The notes under the pieces were generated by a model. The model ran no database searches, was not told the origin of the DNA, and saw only the letters and a list, made by a program, of their open reading frames with translations. A stretch of 64,000 bases of DNA from Georgenia subflava. Lineage in GTDB: Bacteria; Actinomycetota; Actinomycetes; Actinomycetales; Actinomycetaceae. A program made the position numbers and the translations under genes. The DNA lies in assembly GCF_009193155.1 (NCBI RefSeq), contig NZ_VUKD01000002.1, forward strand, positions 310,001 to 374,000. Direction: 5' to 3'. Shown here in pieces: positions 55,383 through 64,000 of the stretch (within the stretch, counting starts at the first letter, position 1; every line of letters starts with the position of its first letter).

Positions 55383-56033
55383 ATGCCTACACCCGCCAAG
55401 GGTTCCCGTCTGGGTGGCAGCGCTGCGCACGAGCGGCTCATGCTGGCCAACCTGGCCTCCGCGCTGTTCGAGCACAAGAGGATCACCACCACGGAGCACC
55501 GCGCCAAGCGGCTGCGCCCGGTGGCCGAGAAGCTCATCACCCTCGCCAAGCGCGGTGACCTGCACGCCCGCCGCAAGGTTCTCGCGACCCTGGGCCGCAA
55601 GGACGTCGTCGCCGAGCTCTTCGAGCAGACCGCGCCGAAGTTCGCCGAGCGCAACGGTGGCTACACCCGGATCACCAAGACGGCTCCCCGCAAGGGCGAC
55701 AACGCCCCCATGGCCGTGATCGAGCTCGTCCTCGAGCCGGTCAGCCCCAAGCAGGCGACCGTCCGCGAGGCCGAGAAGGCCACTGCGCGCGCCGCGAAGA
55801 CCGAGGCCCCCGCGGCCGAGGCGCCCGCCGAGGAAGAGGTCGCCGAGACCACCGCCGAGGCCGTCGAGGCCGAGGCCCCCGGTGAGCAGGGTTCGGTGAC
55901 CGAGGCCGTCGAGGCCGAGGCGACCGTCGAGGCCCAGCAGGACGCCGCCGAGCAGTCCGCCGCGGCGGAGAACCTGCAGGCCACCGAGGCCGAGGCCGGC
56001 CAGGCCGAGGGACCGGTCGACCCGCGCAAGTGA
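55383..56033 (+). CDS. rplQ: 50S ribosomal protein L17
   Basis: The 216-residue protein has the L17 core in its first 120 residues ([61 protein letters not shown]). An Ala/Glu-rich tail of about 95 residues follows, absent from E. coli L17 but common in Micrococcales. The tail is predicted to be disordered and is of unknown use. A 15-bp terminator follows. Confidence 0.98.
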   Translation: MPTPAKGSRLGGSAAHERLMLANLASALFEHKRITTTEHRAKRLRPVAEKLITLAKRGDLHARRKVLATLGRKDVVAELFEQTAPKFAERNGGYTRITKTAPRKGDNAPMAVIELVLEPVSPKQATVREAEKATARAAKTEAPAAEAPAEEEVAETTAEAVEAEAPGEQGSVTEAVEAEATVEAQQDAAEQSAAAENLQATEAEAGQAEGPVDPRK

Positions 56034-56063
56034 GCAGCGCGCCGCAGGGCTGATGCCTGCCTC

Positions 56064-56097
56064 GAGAGGCCCGGACCGTTCACGGTCCGGGCCTCTC
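56064..56097 (+). terminator. terminator of the alpha operon
   Basis: GAGAGGCCCGGACCG pairs with CGGTCCGGGCCTCTC around a TTCA tetraloop, giving a 15-bp perfect stem 30 bp after rplQ. Confidence 0.9.
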
Positions 56098-56169
56098 GTG
56101 CACCCGGCGGCGGGACGTCGCGCCGCGGCCCGCCTCGCCCGCCGGCACGGGCAGCCATAACCTGGGGCG

Positions 56170-56934
56170 ATGGAGGTACCCACGGTCGTGCTCGTGCACG
56201 GGATCCGGGCCTCGCGATCGATGTGGCTGCGTCAGCTCGCGGCCCTCGAGGCGGCCGGGATACCCGCGCTGGCGCCCGACCTGCCCGGCCACGGCGCCCG
56301 CCGCGACGAGCCCTTCTCGATCCCACGCTCGCTAGACGTGATCGAGGACGCCGCCCGGTCCGTGACGGGTCCGCTCGTGGTCGCGGGGCTGTCCATGGGC
56401 GGCTACCTGGCACTGCACTGGGCCGCCCGCACCGAGCGCAGGCCGGACGCGGTGCTGGCCGCCTCCTGCTCCACCCAGCCGCAGGGGCTGGCCCTGGCCG
56501 CCTACCGCAGGGTGGCGTGGCTGATCGGACGCCTGCCCGACGGTGGCGCCGCTCTCAACGACTTCATGGCGCGCCGGTTCGTCCCCGACCACGCCCGCGA
56601 GGACCTGGCGGTCGGTGGCATGACGGTCTCGGTCATGTCCGACGTGCTCTCCGGCATGGTCGACGTGGACACCCGCGCCGACCTGTGCGCGATCGACGTC
56701 CCGGTCTGGCTCGTCAACGGGCGCTGGGACCACTTCCGAGGTCACGAGCGCCGCTTCCTCAGCTCCTGCAACGACGGGCGCCTCATCATCGTCCCGCGGG
56801 CCAGCCACCTCGTGTCCCTGGTCCGTCCCGTCGTCTTCAACCGGATCCTGCTCGAGCTCGTCGACACGGTCGCGCACGCCGCGCCCGCCCGTGTCCCGCC
56901 GCGGCAGGACGTGCCGGCGGCCGTGGCCGCGTGA
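56170..56934 (+). CDS. alpha/beta hydrolase
   Basis: The 254-residue protein has the HGIR oxyanion strand (VVLVHGIRASRSMWLRQL), nucleophile elbow AGLSMGGY, acid Asp in LVNGRWDHF and His in PRASHLVSL, so the triad is complete. The substrate is unknown. ATG 56170 follows TAACCT by six bases, suggesting a leaderless transcript. Its stop overlaps the SDR gene start as GTGA, so the two form an operon. Confidence 0.88.
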   Translation: MEVPTVVLVHGIRASRSMWLRQLAALEAAGIPALAPDLPGHGARRDEPFSIPRSLDVIEDAARSVTGPLVVAGLSMGGYLALHWAARTERRPDAVLAASCSTQPQGLALAAYRRVAWLIGRLPDGGAALNDFMARRFVPDHAREDLAVGGMTVSVMSDVLSGMVDVDTRADLCAIDVPVWLVNGRWDHFRGHERRFLSSCNDGRLIIVPRASHLVSLVRPVVFNRILLELVDTVAHAAPARVPPRQDVPAAVAA

Positions 56935-57743
56935 CCGATCTGCCGCTCGCGGGCCGCACCGCCCTCGTCACCGGGGTGAGCCGCCGGCGAGGGATCGGGT
57001 ACGCCATCGCCGCACGGCTGGCCGGCATGGGCGCCGGCCTCGTCGTCCACCACCACGTCGAGCACGACGCCGCACAGCCCTGGGGCGCCGACGACCTCGA
57101 CACCGTCCTGGCCGGCCTGCGGGCACGGCTCGCGCCCGGCGCGCAGCTGACGGACCTCGGGGCCGACCTCGCCGACGCGGCCGCCCCCGCGCACGTCGTC
57201 GCCGCCGCCACTGCTGCCCTCGGACACCTCGACATCCTCGTCTGCAACCACGCCCGCAGCGGTGGCGACGGGACGCTCGCCGAGACGGACGCGGCGATGC
57301 TTGACGGCCACTGGGCCGTCAACACCCGCGCGACCCTCCTCCTGACCCGGGCCTTCGCCGCCCAGCACGACGGGCGCGACGGCGGCCGCGTGGTGTGGCT
57401 GACCTCGGGGCAGCAGCACGGCCCGATGCCCGGCGAGGTCGCGTACGCCACCTCCAAGGCCGCGCTGGCGGGTGTCACCGCCACTGTCGCGGACGAGCTC
57501 GTCGACCGGGGCATCGTCCTCAACACCGTCAACCCGGGACCGGTGAACACCGGCTACCTCGACGACGACAGCAGCGACCGCCCCGTCGAGGTGCTCGAGG
57601 CCGTCCGCCGGCACTTCCCGCAGGGCCGGCCCGGCGAGCCCGACGACCCGGCCCGCCTCGTGGCGTGGCTGGTCAGCGACGAGGGCCGGTGGGTCGTCGG
57701 CCAGGTCCTGAGCACCGAGGGCGGTTTCCGGCGCTGGGGCTGA
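56931..57743 (+). CDS. short-chain dehydrogenase/reductase (SDR)
   Basis: The 270-residue SDR has the cofactor loop TGVSRRRGIGYA, NHAR in place of NNAG, the catalytic Ser in WLTSGQQHG and the YATSK Tyr/Lys pair, ending with the usual STEGGFRRWG. The Arg-rich loop favours NADP(H). Similar proteins are annotated as 3-oxoacyl-ACP reductases without proof. It starts at GTG 56931, coupled to the upstream hydrolase. Confidence 0.9.
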   Translation: MTDLPLAGRTALVTGVSRRRGIGYAIAARLAGMGAGLVVHHHVEHDAAQPWGADDLDTVLAGLRARLAPGAQLTDLGADLADAAAPAHVVAAATAALGHLDILVCNHARSGGDGTLAETDAAMLDGHWAVNTRATLLLTRAFAAQHDGRDGGRVVWLTSGQQHGPMPGEVAYATSKAALAGVTATVADELVDRGIVLNTVNPGPVNTGYLDDDSSDRPVEVLEAVRRHFPQGRPGEPDDPARLVAWLVSDEGRWVVGQVLSTEGGFRRWG

Positions 57744-57746
57744 ACG

Positions 57747-58508
57747 TCAGCCGGCACGCAGCTCCCAGGCCCGCACACCACCGACGATCCCAGCGCTGTT
57801 GGGCACGATGACGACGTCGTCACCCAGCCGGGCGAGGACCACGGGAGTGATCCGCCGCGAGTTCCCGCCTCCGAGGTAGAGCCGGTCCCACCGGTACATC
57901 GGCCGGAGCGCCTCGACGACGTTCCGTACCCGCCGCGACCACATCGCGTCGCCGAGCCGCAGCCGCTCGTGCTCGCCGATGTAGTCGTCGTAGGTCAGCC
58001 CCCACTTGACCGGACCCTGGCTCAGCTCGACGTGCGGGGCGAGGACGCCGCCGTCGAAGACCGCGTTGCCCAGCCCGGTGCCGAGCGTCACGATCATCTC
58101 CAGCCCTGCGCCGGTCACCGACCCGGCACCGTGCACCTCGGCGTCGTTCAGGACGAGGGCCGGGATGCCGAGGGCCTCCTCGACGGCGCCGCGCATGTCG
58201 AAACCGGCCCAGTGGAGCTCCAGCTCGGGCAGCACCCGGGTCCGCGGGCCCGACCTGGTGATGTAGTGCGGAGTGTGGATGACCACCCCGTGCCGCAGCA
58301 TGCCCGGCATCCCCACGGTTGCCCGACTCGCGGGCGGGAGCTGCGCGGCGAGGGAGGCGATCGTGGAGACGAGCCGGGACGGGGGGAGCGGGTACGGCGT
58401 GGTCGCGCGGACCGGCTGGGCGTGCATCGTCCCGGCGGCGTCCAGCACCGAGGCCTTGATGCCGCCGCCGCCGCAGTCGACGGCCAGCGTCGCGTTCGTG
58501 TGCTCCAC
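57747..58508 (-). CDS. ROK family protein, polyphosphate-glucokinase-like
   Basis: The 253-residue sugar kinase-like protein has the phosphate-1 loop AVDCGGGGIKASVLD, the Asp in LVLNDAEVHGAG (the ND base), phosphate-2 TLGTGLGNAVF and the adenosine loop YLGGGNSRRI, with NSAGIVGG at the end. The overall plan follows actinobacterial polyphosphate/ATP glucokinases. The EFGH segment seen in typical PPGK after the GTG loop is replaced by ELSQGPVKWG. GTG 58508 is preferred; an ATG at 58559 would add 17 residues with no homology. It ends three bases after the convergent SDR gene. Confidence 0.82.
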   Translation of the reverse strand: MEHTNATLAVDCGGGGIKASVLDAAGTMHAQPVRATTPYPLPPSRLVSTIASLAAQLPPASRATVGMPGMLRHGVVIHTPHYITRSGPRTRVLPELELHWAGFDMRGAVEEALGIPALVLNDAEVHGAGSVTGAGLEMIVTLGTGLGNAVFDGGVLAPHVELSQGPVKWGLTYDDYIGEHERLRLGDAMWSRRVRNVVEALRPMYRWDRLYLGGGNSRRITPVVLARLGDDVVIVPNSAGIVGGVRAWELRAG

Positions 58509-58708
58509 CCGCGTGACGGTACCCGCCCGCCGGCCGGGACCCGGAGCCATCTGCCGCACGCGGGCACGACGGGGGTTTCACCGCACCGGCGACGACGCTG
58601 CCCGCGGTCCCCGGTGCCCGTCGCCATGCTGCCCAGCGCCTGGTGCCGTCCCGCCCGGGAGGGGATAATCGGGGACGGCACGACCGCGCCCCGTCGAGAG
58701 AAGTCGTC

Positions 58709-60523
58709 ATGGCCGGCACCCGGACCGCGGTGTTCCTCAGCTATCGCCGCGAGGACACCAAGCACGTGGCAGGTCGGCTGGGCGACCGGCTGACCCAGCG
58801 CTTCGACGACGTGTTCATGGACATCGACACCCTCGAACCGGGCGTCGACTTCGCCGCCGCGATCCGCCGGGCCGTCGGCGAGTGTGACGTCCTGCTCGCG
58901 CTCATCGGCGAGAACTGGGTCGACGCGGTCGACGACCAGGGGGCTCGCCGGCTGGACGACCCGGACGACTGGATCGTCCAGGAGATCAAGGTGGCGCTGG
59001 ACCGCAACATCCGCGTGGTCCCGGTCCTGGTGGACTCGGTCCCCATGCCCAGGCGGAGCGAGCTGCCCGAGGTGCTGACCCCGCTGGCCGACCGGCATGC
59101 CGCGGCACTGCGGTACGAGTCCTTCGACTCCGACGCCGAATCGCTCATCACGGCTGTCGAGAGGGCACTGGCTCCTCCGGCCGACGACGTCCCCCGAGTC
59201 GACCTGCCGGGTGACGACACCTCGACGATCGCCGGGGTGGGGCCCACCGGGGTGCCCGACGGAGATCTGCGGGACGGCAAGCAGGCGCCGGTCGGGACCG
59301 ATGAGGTCGACGATCCCGCACGACCGCCCGCTCAGGAGGCGCACGAGGAAGCTGCGGTCGGGCAGCCGGACGAGACCGATGAGCTCGGTGATCCCCGACG
59401 ACCGCCCGCCGAGGAGACACCCGAGGAAGGGGGCACCGATCAACCTGACGACTCAGGACCTGACGGGACAGGCGTGGTCGACGGGCCCACCGAGGCACAG
59501 CGCGAGGCAGACGCGCGCCGGCGCCGGCGCCGGCGACGCGCCATGGCAGCTGCCCTTGCGCTCGTCGTCATCGGTGCCGCGGCTGCGGCCTGGGCGCTGC
59601 TGCGCGGACCGGAACCACCACCCGGGATCCCCTGGGCGTCGCCCCTACCACTCGAGACGATCGTGGTCCCCGTGGAGGAGTCGTCCGGGTCGTCCGCGCT
59701 GTTCCTCGTGGACTCCGACGTCGGGACGGTAGGCGACCGGGTGGACACCGGCGGGCACAAGGCCGGCTCCCCGGTCCTGGCCCCGGGACGCGGCGCGGTC
59801 GTGTACCAGACGCAGACGTCGACGCAGCCCCTCGACATCAGGATGCTGCGGGTCGTCGCGGTGGACGGCACGGGCGACCGCGAGCTGTTCGACCGGCCGG
59901 AGGACTGCCAGTGGATGCTCCGGCCGTCGTGGAACCCCGTCGAGCTCGACCAGATCGCCGTACCGTGCCTCGACTACAAGGTGGACGGGCAGCCCCTTGA
60001 GTTCTCGCTGCGGATCTACACGCTCGACGGCGAGGTCGTCCGAGCTCTCGAGACTGGACGGGCGTGGCTCGACGACGTGTCGTTCTCTCCCAACGGTGAG
60101 ACGGTCACGTACGCGATGGGGCCCGGCGACGATGCGCCGGTCATCTACTCGAGGCCGGCGGACGGGGGTCCGAGCGAGCGCCTTGCCGAGGGCCGGGATC
60201 CCATGTGGTCGCCCGACGGCGCCCGGATCGTCTTCAGCAGCCCGGCGGACCACAGCGATCCCGAGCGACCTCCCTCGACGATCCGGGTGATGGACCCCGA
60301 CGGCTCGAACGTCGAGGACCTCACGGCCGGGCCGTTCGCCGACCGGAATCCCGGCTGGTCCCCCGACGGGGAGCAGGTCGTCTTCCTGAGCAACCGTGGC
60401 TCCGCTGACGGCACCACCCTGCGAGCCTGGCTCGTGGATGCAGACGGCCGCGACGAGCCCCGAGAACTGCTGCCCGGGGAAGCCGGCAGCATGACCAGTC
60501 CGCCCGCCTGGGCGAGCCGGTGA
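58709..60523 (+). CDS. TIR domain-transmembrane-TolB-like beta-propeller protein
   Basis: The 604-residue protein begins with a TIR domain at about 5-155 (VFLSYRREDTKHVAGRL, CDVLLALIGENW, DDWIVQEIKVALDRNI, VVPVLVDSV). Glu92 in WIVQEI matches the position of the NADase glutamate in catalytic TIRs. An acidic Pro-rich linker (160-268) contains a 26-residue duplication. Arg270-277 and a hydrophobic helix (about 279-298) then place the N-terminus inside, and the remaining 300 residues form PD40/TolB-like propeller repeats (WSPDGARIVF, WSPDGEQVVF). ATG 58709 is the family start. An envelope sensor linked to a cytoplasmic TIR effector is inferred. Confidence 0.85.
   Translation: MAGTRTAVFLSYRREDTKHVAGRLGDRLTQRFDDVFMDIDTLEPGVDFAAAIRRAVGECDVLLALIGENWVDAVDDQGARRLDDPDDWIVQEIKVALDRNIRVVPVLVDSVPMPRRSELPEVLTPLADRHAAALRYESFDSDAESLITAVERALAPPADDVPRVDLPGDDTSTIAGVGPTGVPDGDLRDGKQAPVGTDEVDDPARPPAQEAHEEAAVGQPDETDELGDPRRPPAEETPEEGGTDQPDDSGPDGTGVVDGPTEAQREADARRRRRRRRAMAAALALVVIGAAAAAWALLRGPEPPPGIPWASPLPLETIVVPVEESSGSSALFLVDSDVGTVGDRVDTGGHKAGSPVLAPGRGAVVYQTQTSTQPLDIRMLRVVAVDGTGDRELFDRPEDCQWMLRPSWNPVELDQIAVPCLDYKVDGQPLEFSLRIYTLDGEVVRALETGRAWLDDVSFSPNGETVTYAMGPGDDAPVIYSRPADGGPSERLAEGRDPMWSPDGARIVFSSPADHSDPERPPSTIRVMDPDGSNVEDLTAGPFADRNPGWSPDGEQVVFLSNRGSADGTTLRAWLVDADGRDEPRELLPGEAGSMTSPPAWASR
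59297..59452 (+). repeat. 78-bp duplication in the TIR protein linker
   Basis: Two copies of a 78-bp in-frame unit, beginning ACCGATGAG at 59297 and 59375, encode related acidic segments containing DEVDDPARPPAQE and DELGDPRRPPAEE. They lengthen the tether between the TIR domain and the membrane helix. Confidence 0.75.
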
Positions 60524-60744
60524 CGTGACAGGCGAAGCCGGTGCCGGTCGGCGCGCGCCGCGTCACGGGCGCGCTCAGGATCCTGGCCACGGCAATGGCC
60601 GGCCATCCCGGTCTCGAGATCTCCGCACCTGAGGACGCCAGCTTCGGCACCACTGGCCGGCCGGACCTCCACCCTGGCGTCTCCGTCCAGGTGGCGGAAG
60701 GGCCCTGCCCGGGTGAGAGGGGCGACGGCGCTACCCTCACCCTC

Positions 60745-61716
60745 GTGGACGCGCCAGGACTCCCTGACCCCGCAGACTCCTCCGATCCTCGGGTCGTGCG
60801 GGTGCGCCTCGACCTGGCCTACGACGGCACCGACTTCGCGGGGTGGGCGAAGCAGCCCGGCCTGCGCACGGTCCAGGGTGTCCTGGAGGAGGCGCTCGCC
60901 ACCGTGCTGCGTCTGCCTGCCGGCGTCCGCCTCACGGTGGCCGGGCGCACGGACGCCGGGGTCCACGCCCGGGGGCAGACGGCTCACCTCGATCTCCCGC
61001 GGGAGGTGTGGGCGGCACTGCCCGGGCGGACAGGACGCGATCCGGGCGAGTCGCTCGTGACGCGGCTCGCGGGCATCCTCGGCCGCGGCTCCACGCCCCG
61101 GGGCAGCAGCGACGTGGTGGTCCGCCGCGCGGCGGAGGCGCCGCCCGACTTCGACGCCCGCTTCGCCGCGCTCTGGCGCCGGTACGCCTACCGCATCGCG
61201 GACGAGCGCGCAGCGCGCGACCCGCTGCGTGCCCGCGACGTGCTCTGGCACAGCCGGGAGCTCGACGTCGAGGCGATGGACCTGGCCGCCGGTCGGCTGC
61301 TCGGGGAGCACGACTTCGCCGCCTACTGCAAGCCCCGGGAGGGGGCGACCACGATCCGTCGCCTGCTCGAGATGGAGTGGCGCCGGCTCCCGCCGGGGCG
61401 GCCCGACGCCGGTCTGGTGGTCGCCACCGTGCGCGCCGACGCGTTCTGCCACTCCATGGTCCGGGCACTCGTCGGCGCCTCGTTGGCGGTGGGGGAGGGC
61501 CGTCGTCCGCCGTCGTGGCCTGGTGTGGTGCTCGCGGGCGGCACTCGTGACCCGGCAGTCGCGGTCGCGCCCGCCCACGGGCTCACCCTCGAGGAGGTTT
61601 CCTACCCGGCGGACGGCGAGCTGGCGGCCCGGGCACGCGAGGCACGTGCGCTGCGGACCCTGCCCGGCTCGGGTGGCTGGGCCCAGGCAGAGGGGCCGGG
61701 CGCGCCCGCACCCTGA
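60745..61716 (+). CDS. truA: tRNA pseudouridine synthase A
   Basis: The 323-residue enzyme converts uridines 38-40 of tRNA to pseudouridine. It has [24 protein letters not shown], the catalytic Asp in [30 protein letters not shown], and [20 protein letters not shown] 60745 is chosen because TACCCT lies seven bases before it, fitting a leaderless transcript. The in-frame upstream codons back to 60541 have no homology. In actinobacteria truA commonly follows rplQ; here about 4.7 kb of other genes separate them. Confidence 0.95.
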   Translation: MDAPGLPDPADSSDPRVVRVRLDLAYDGTDFAGWAKQPGLRTVQGVLEEALATVLRLPAGVRLTVAGRTDAGVHARGQTAHLDLPREVWAALPGRTGRDPGESLVTRLAGILGRGSTPRGSSDVVVRRAAEAPPDFDARFAALWRRYAYRIADERAARDPLRARDVLWHSRELDVEAMDLAAGRLLGEHDFAAYCKPREGATTIRRLLEMEWRRLPPGRPDAGLVVATVRADAFCHSMVRALVGASLAVGEGRRPPSWPGVVLAGGTRDPAVAVAPAHGLTLEEVSYPADGELAARAREARALRTLPGSGGWAQAEGPGAPAP

Positions 61717-61782
61717 TCGGCCGACCCGCCCGCGCCATCCCGCCTCCCAGGTCCAGCCTGCTGGACCGGCGGTCGATGCAGC

Positions 61783-62313
61783 TCAGACCCGGTCGTCGGG
61801 TTCGACCGTGCCGCCCTCGTCCACGGCGACGTTCTCGCCCTCGACGTGCATGGCCGCCTCCTCGGCGCTGAAGCGCCCGCCGGAGAGCCCCGTGTCCTCG
61901 GCGAGCAGATCCTGCTGCTCGCCCACCTGGTCCTCGGGGCCGTCGTCGTCCGGCTCGGCGACCAGGCGGCCCACCGACGTCTGGTCGGCACCCTCGGGAG
62001 CGTCCTCGCCGCTCGGGCCTGGGGCGGCCAGGTCCGCGGCCTCCGCCGGTGGCTGCTCCTCCCAGACCTCGGGCTCCTCACGTGCGAGCCGGTCGTCCCA
62101 CGTCTCGCCCTCGGCCTGGCCCTCCTGGGTCAGGTCCAGGCCCGCCAGAGGGTCGGTGTCGGGCGCCGTGAGGCCCTCGTCGAGCACGTCCTCGCTGTCC
62201 GTCTGCAGGAGTGCGTCCTCCTTGTTCGGCTGCCAGGACTCGTCGGTCAGGAACTGGTCGTCGCCGGGCGTCGCGCCGGTGGTGGGCTCGTACTCGGGGT
62301 TCTCGGTGCTCAT
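61783..62313 (-). CDS. DUF5709-like acidic protein
   Basis: The 176-residue protein is strongly acidic and lacks membrane segments. It contains FLTDESWQPNKEDALLQTDSEDVLDEGLTAPD, TWDDRLAREEPEVW and GRLVAEPDD in short runs, and LSAEEAAMHVEGE-like sequence near the end. These fit the actinobacterial DUF5709 family of unknown function. ATG 62313 is the likely start. It is divergent from the ABC-F gene across 103 bp. Confidence 0.75.
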   Translation of the reverse strand: MSTENPEYEPTTGATPGDDQFLTDESWQPNKEDALLQTDSEDVLDEGLTAPDTDPLAGLDLTQEGQAEGETWDDRLAREEPEVWEEQPPAEAADLAAPGPSGEDAPEGADQTSVGRLVAEPDDDGPEDQVGEQQDLLAEDTGLSGGRFSAEEAAMHVEGENVAVDEGGTVEPDDRV

Positions 62314-62416
62314 ACGGCCAGCGTGCCACCGCCGTGCGCGGTCCGCTCGGTCAGCGCCGCCGCCCTGCCAGGCATTGATGTGGACCGGCCCGCCCGGCAT
62401 GCCGGACCATGGCGTC

Positions 62417-64000
62417 GTGGCACACCTCGACCTCGCCGGCATCGGCTACGACCTCCCCGACGGCCGGGGTCTTCTCGCCGACGTCTCGGTCCGGGTCGGG
62501 GAGGGGGACCGGGTGGCGCTGGTCGGCCCCAACGGGGCCGGCAAGACGACCCTGGTGCGGATCGCCACCGGGCAGCTCGACCCCCACCGCGGCGCCGTCA
62601 CCAGGTCGGGGGCGCTCGCGGTGATGGGCCAGCTCGTGGGCATCGCCGACGACGACCGCTGCGTCCGCGACCTCCTCGTCGAGCACGCCCCGGCCCGGCT
62701 GCGGGGTGTGGCCGAACGGCTCTCCGCCGCCGAGCTGGCGATGATGACCCGCGACGACGAACCCACCCAGCTCGCGTACGCCCAGGCGCTCGCGGACTGG
62801 GCGGACGTCGGCGGGTACGCCGCGGAGGCCGAGTGGGACGAGATCACCCAGGAGGTGCTCGCCCAGCCCTTCGACAAGGCGCAGTGGCGCGGCGTGCGCA
62901 CCCTGTCCGGCGGCGAGGCCAAGCGCCTGGTGCTCACCGCCCTGCTGCGCTCGACGGCGGAGATCCTCGTGCTCGACGAGCCGGACAACTCCCTGGACGT
63001 GCCCACCAAGCGGTGGCTGGAGGACCGGCTGCGGACCAGCGCCAAGGGCGTCCTGTTCGTCAGCCACGACCGTGAGCTGCTGGCCCGCACGGCCACGCAC
63101 GTCGCGGCGCTCGAGCCGGGACCGGCGGGCGCGACCATGTGGGTGCACCCGGGCTCGTTCGCGACCTTCCCGGCGGCCCGGGCGGACCGGATGAGCCGCC
63201 TCGAGGAGCTGCGGCGCCGCTGGGACGAGGAGCACGCCAAGCTCCGCCAGCTCGTGGTGATGTATCGGCAGAAGGCGTCCTACAACTCGGACATGGCGGC
63301 CCGGCTGCAGGCCGCCCGGACCCGGCTGGCGCGGTTCGAGGCGGAGGGCCCGCCGGAGGTGGTCACCACCGAGCAGCACGTGACGATGCGGCTGCGCGGC
63401 GGGCGCACCGGCAAGCGGGCCCTCGTGTGCGAGGGGCTGGCGCTGGAGGGGCTCACGGCGCCCTTCGACCTGGAGGTGTGGTTCGGCGAGCGCGTGGCCG
63501 TGCTGGGTGCCAACGGCACCGGCAAGTCGCACCTCCTGCGGCTGCTCGCGGGCGGTGGCACCGACCCCGGCCCGGAGCACCAGCCGGCCGACGGCCAGCC
63601 GGTGCCAGCCGTACCGCACACCGGCACCGCGAGGCTGGGGGCCCGGGTGCGACCCGGGTGGTTCTCCCAGGGCCACGTGCGCCACGACCTCACCGGGCGC
63701 ACCCTGCTCGAGATCCTGCACCGTGGCGAGGGGGAGCGCGGAGGCATGGGCCGTGAGCACGCCGGACGCGTGCTGGACCGCTACGAGCTCGCCCACGCCG
63801 CCGAGCAGAAGGTCGAGACGCTCTCCGGCGGGCAGGCTGCCCGGTTCCAGATCCTGCTGCTCGAGCTCTCCGGCGCCACGCTGCTGCTGCTCGACGAGCC
63901 GACCGACAACCTCGACCTGCACTCCGCCGAGGCGCTCGAGGCCGGCCTCGCCGGCTTCGAGGGCACGGTCGTGGCGGTGACCCACGACCGGTGGTTCACC
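62417..64000 (+). CDS. ABC-F family ATPase (3' end missing)
   Basis: The frame starts at GTG 62417 (MAHLDLAGIGYDLPDGRG) and is open for all 528 codons to the right edge. It has two ATP-binding cassettes without membrane domains: Walker A GPNGAGKTT and GANGTGKSH, signatures LSGGEAKR and LSGGQAAR, Walker B LVLDEPDNSLD and LLLDEPTDNLD, and switch His in VSHDRE and VTHDRW. Between them is a charged helical linker. ABC-F proteins act on the ribosome, some giving antibiotic resistance, but this one cannot be assigned. Only a short C-terminal part should be missing. Confidence 0.92.
   Translation, partial: MAHLDLAGIGYDLPDGRGLLADVSVRVGEGDRVALVGPNGAGKTTLVRIATGQLDPHRGAVTRSGALAVMGQLVGIADDDRCVRDLLVEHAPARLRGVAERLSAAELAMMTRDDEPTQLAYAQALADWADVGGYAAEAEWDEITQEVLAQPFDKAQWRGVRTLSGGEAKRLVLTALLRSTAEILVLDEPDNSLDVPTKRWLEDRLRTSAKGVLFVSHDRELLARTATHVAALEPGPAGATMWVHPGSFATFPAARADRMSRLEELRRRWDEEHAKLRQLVVMYRQKASYNSDMAARLQAARTRLARFEAEGPPEVVTTEQHVTMRLRGGRTGKRALVCEGLALEGLTAPFDLEVWFGERVAVLGANGTGKSHLLRLLAGGGTDPGPEHQPADGQPVPAVPHTGTARLGARVRPGWFSQGHVRHDLTGRTLLEILHRGEGERGGMGREHAGRVLDRYELAHAAEQKVETLSGGQAARFQILLLELSGATLLLLDEPTDNLDLHSAEALEAGLAGFEGTVVAVTHDRWFT

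Noticed and set aside
60541-60744. 68-codon N-terminal extension of TruA
   Set aside because: No homology, no ribosome-binding site, and a TACCCT -10-like box lies just before the GTG at 60745.

Overview
The window is a high-GC actinobacterial chromosome segment. Gene order (rpmG, two hotdog-fold genes, murB, ..., tRNA-Trp, secE, nusG, rplKAJL, rpoBC, str, S10-spc-alpha, truA), frequent GTG/TTG starts, GTGA stop/start overlaps, promoters sitting directly on start codons and the long acidic tails on NusG and L17 point to Actinomycetota, most likely order Micrococcales (a Cellulomonas/Georgenia-like relative). The genus is inference.

Layout. 1-3.5 kb: the 5' end of a YajQ-type gene (minus strand), three tRNAs (Tyr, Thr, Met), rpmG, a HadA/HadB-like dehydratase pair and murB. 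3.5-16.3 kb is an accessory block between murB and tRNA-Trp/secE, which are usually close together. It holds a GntR regulator with its membrane protein and an apparent autoregulatory operator, a coupled adenosine-deaminase/hydrolase/hydrolase operon, an APH-like kinase, a low-complexity secreted protein, a ketopantoate-reductase-like enzyme, a two-component system whose kinase and regulator are separated by an opposing AGCS transporter, and an aspartate-type aminotransferase.

16.7-56.0 kb is the core transcription/translation supercluster: tRNA-Trp-secE-nusG-rplK-rplA, an L10 leader with rplJ-rplL, rpoB-rpoC, rpsL-rpsG-fusA-tuf, the complete S10-spc run to secY-adk-map, then infA-rpmJ-rpsM-rpsK-rpoA-rplQ. 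Hairpin terminators divide it into transcription units. Three places break the usual packing: a 72-bp triple repeat between tuf and rpsJ, a palindromic repeat element between rpsQ and rplN, and two coupled STAND-like LuxR regulators plus a minisatellite between map and infA. rpsD is absent from its common position between rpsK and rpoA.

56.1-64 kb: an alpha/beta hydrolase coupled to an SDR, a ROK/polyphosphate-glucokinase-like gene, a TIR-transmembrane-beta-propeller protein (the most interesting single gene), truA, a DUF5709-type acidic protein and an ABC-F ATPase running off the right edge.

A recurring theme is that different minisatellites (22, 24, 27, 21, 72 and 30-33 bp units) occupy the larger intergenic gaps. 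No CRISPR array, insertion sequence, prophage gene or rRNA was seen.
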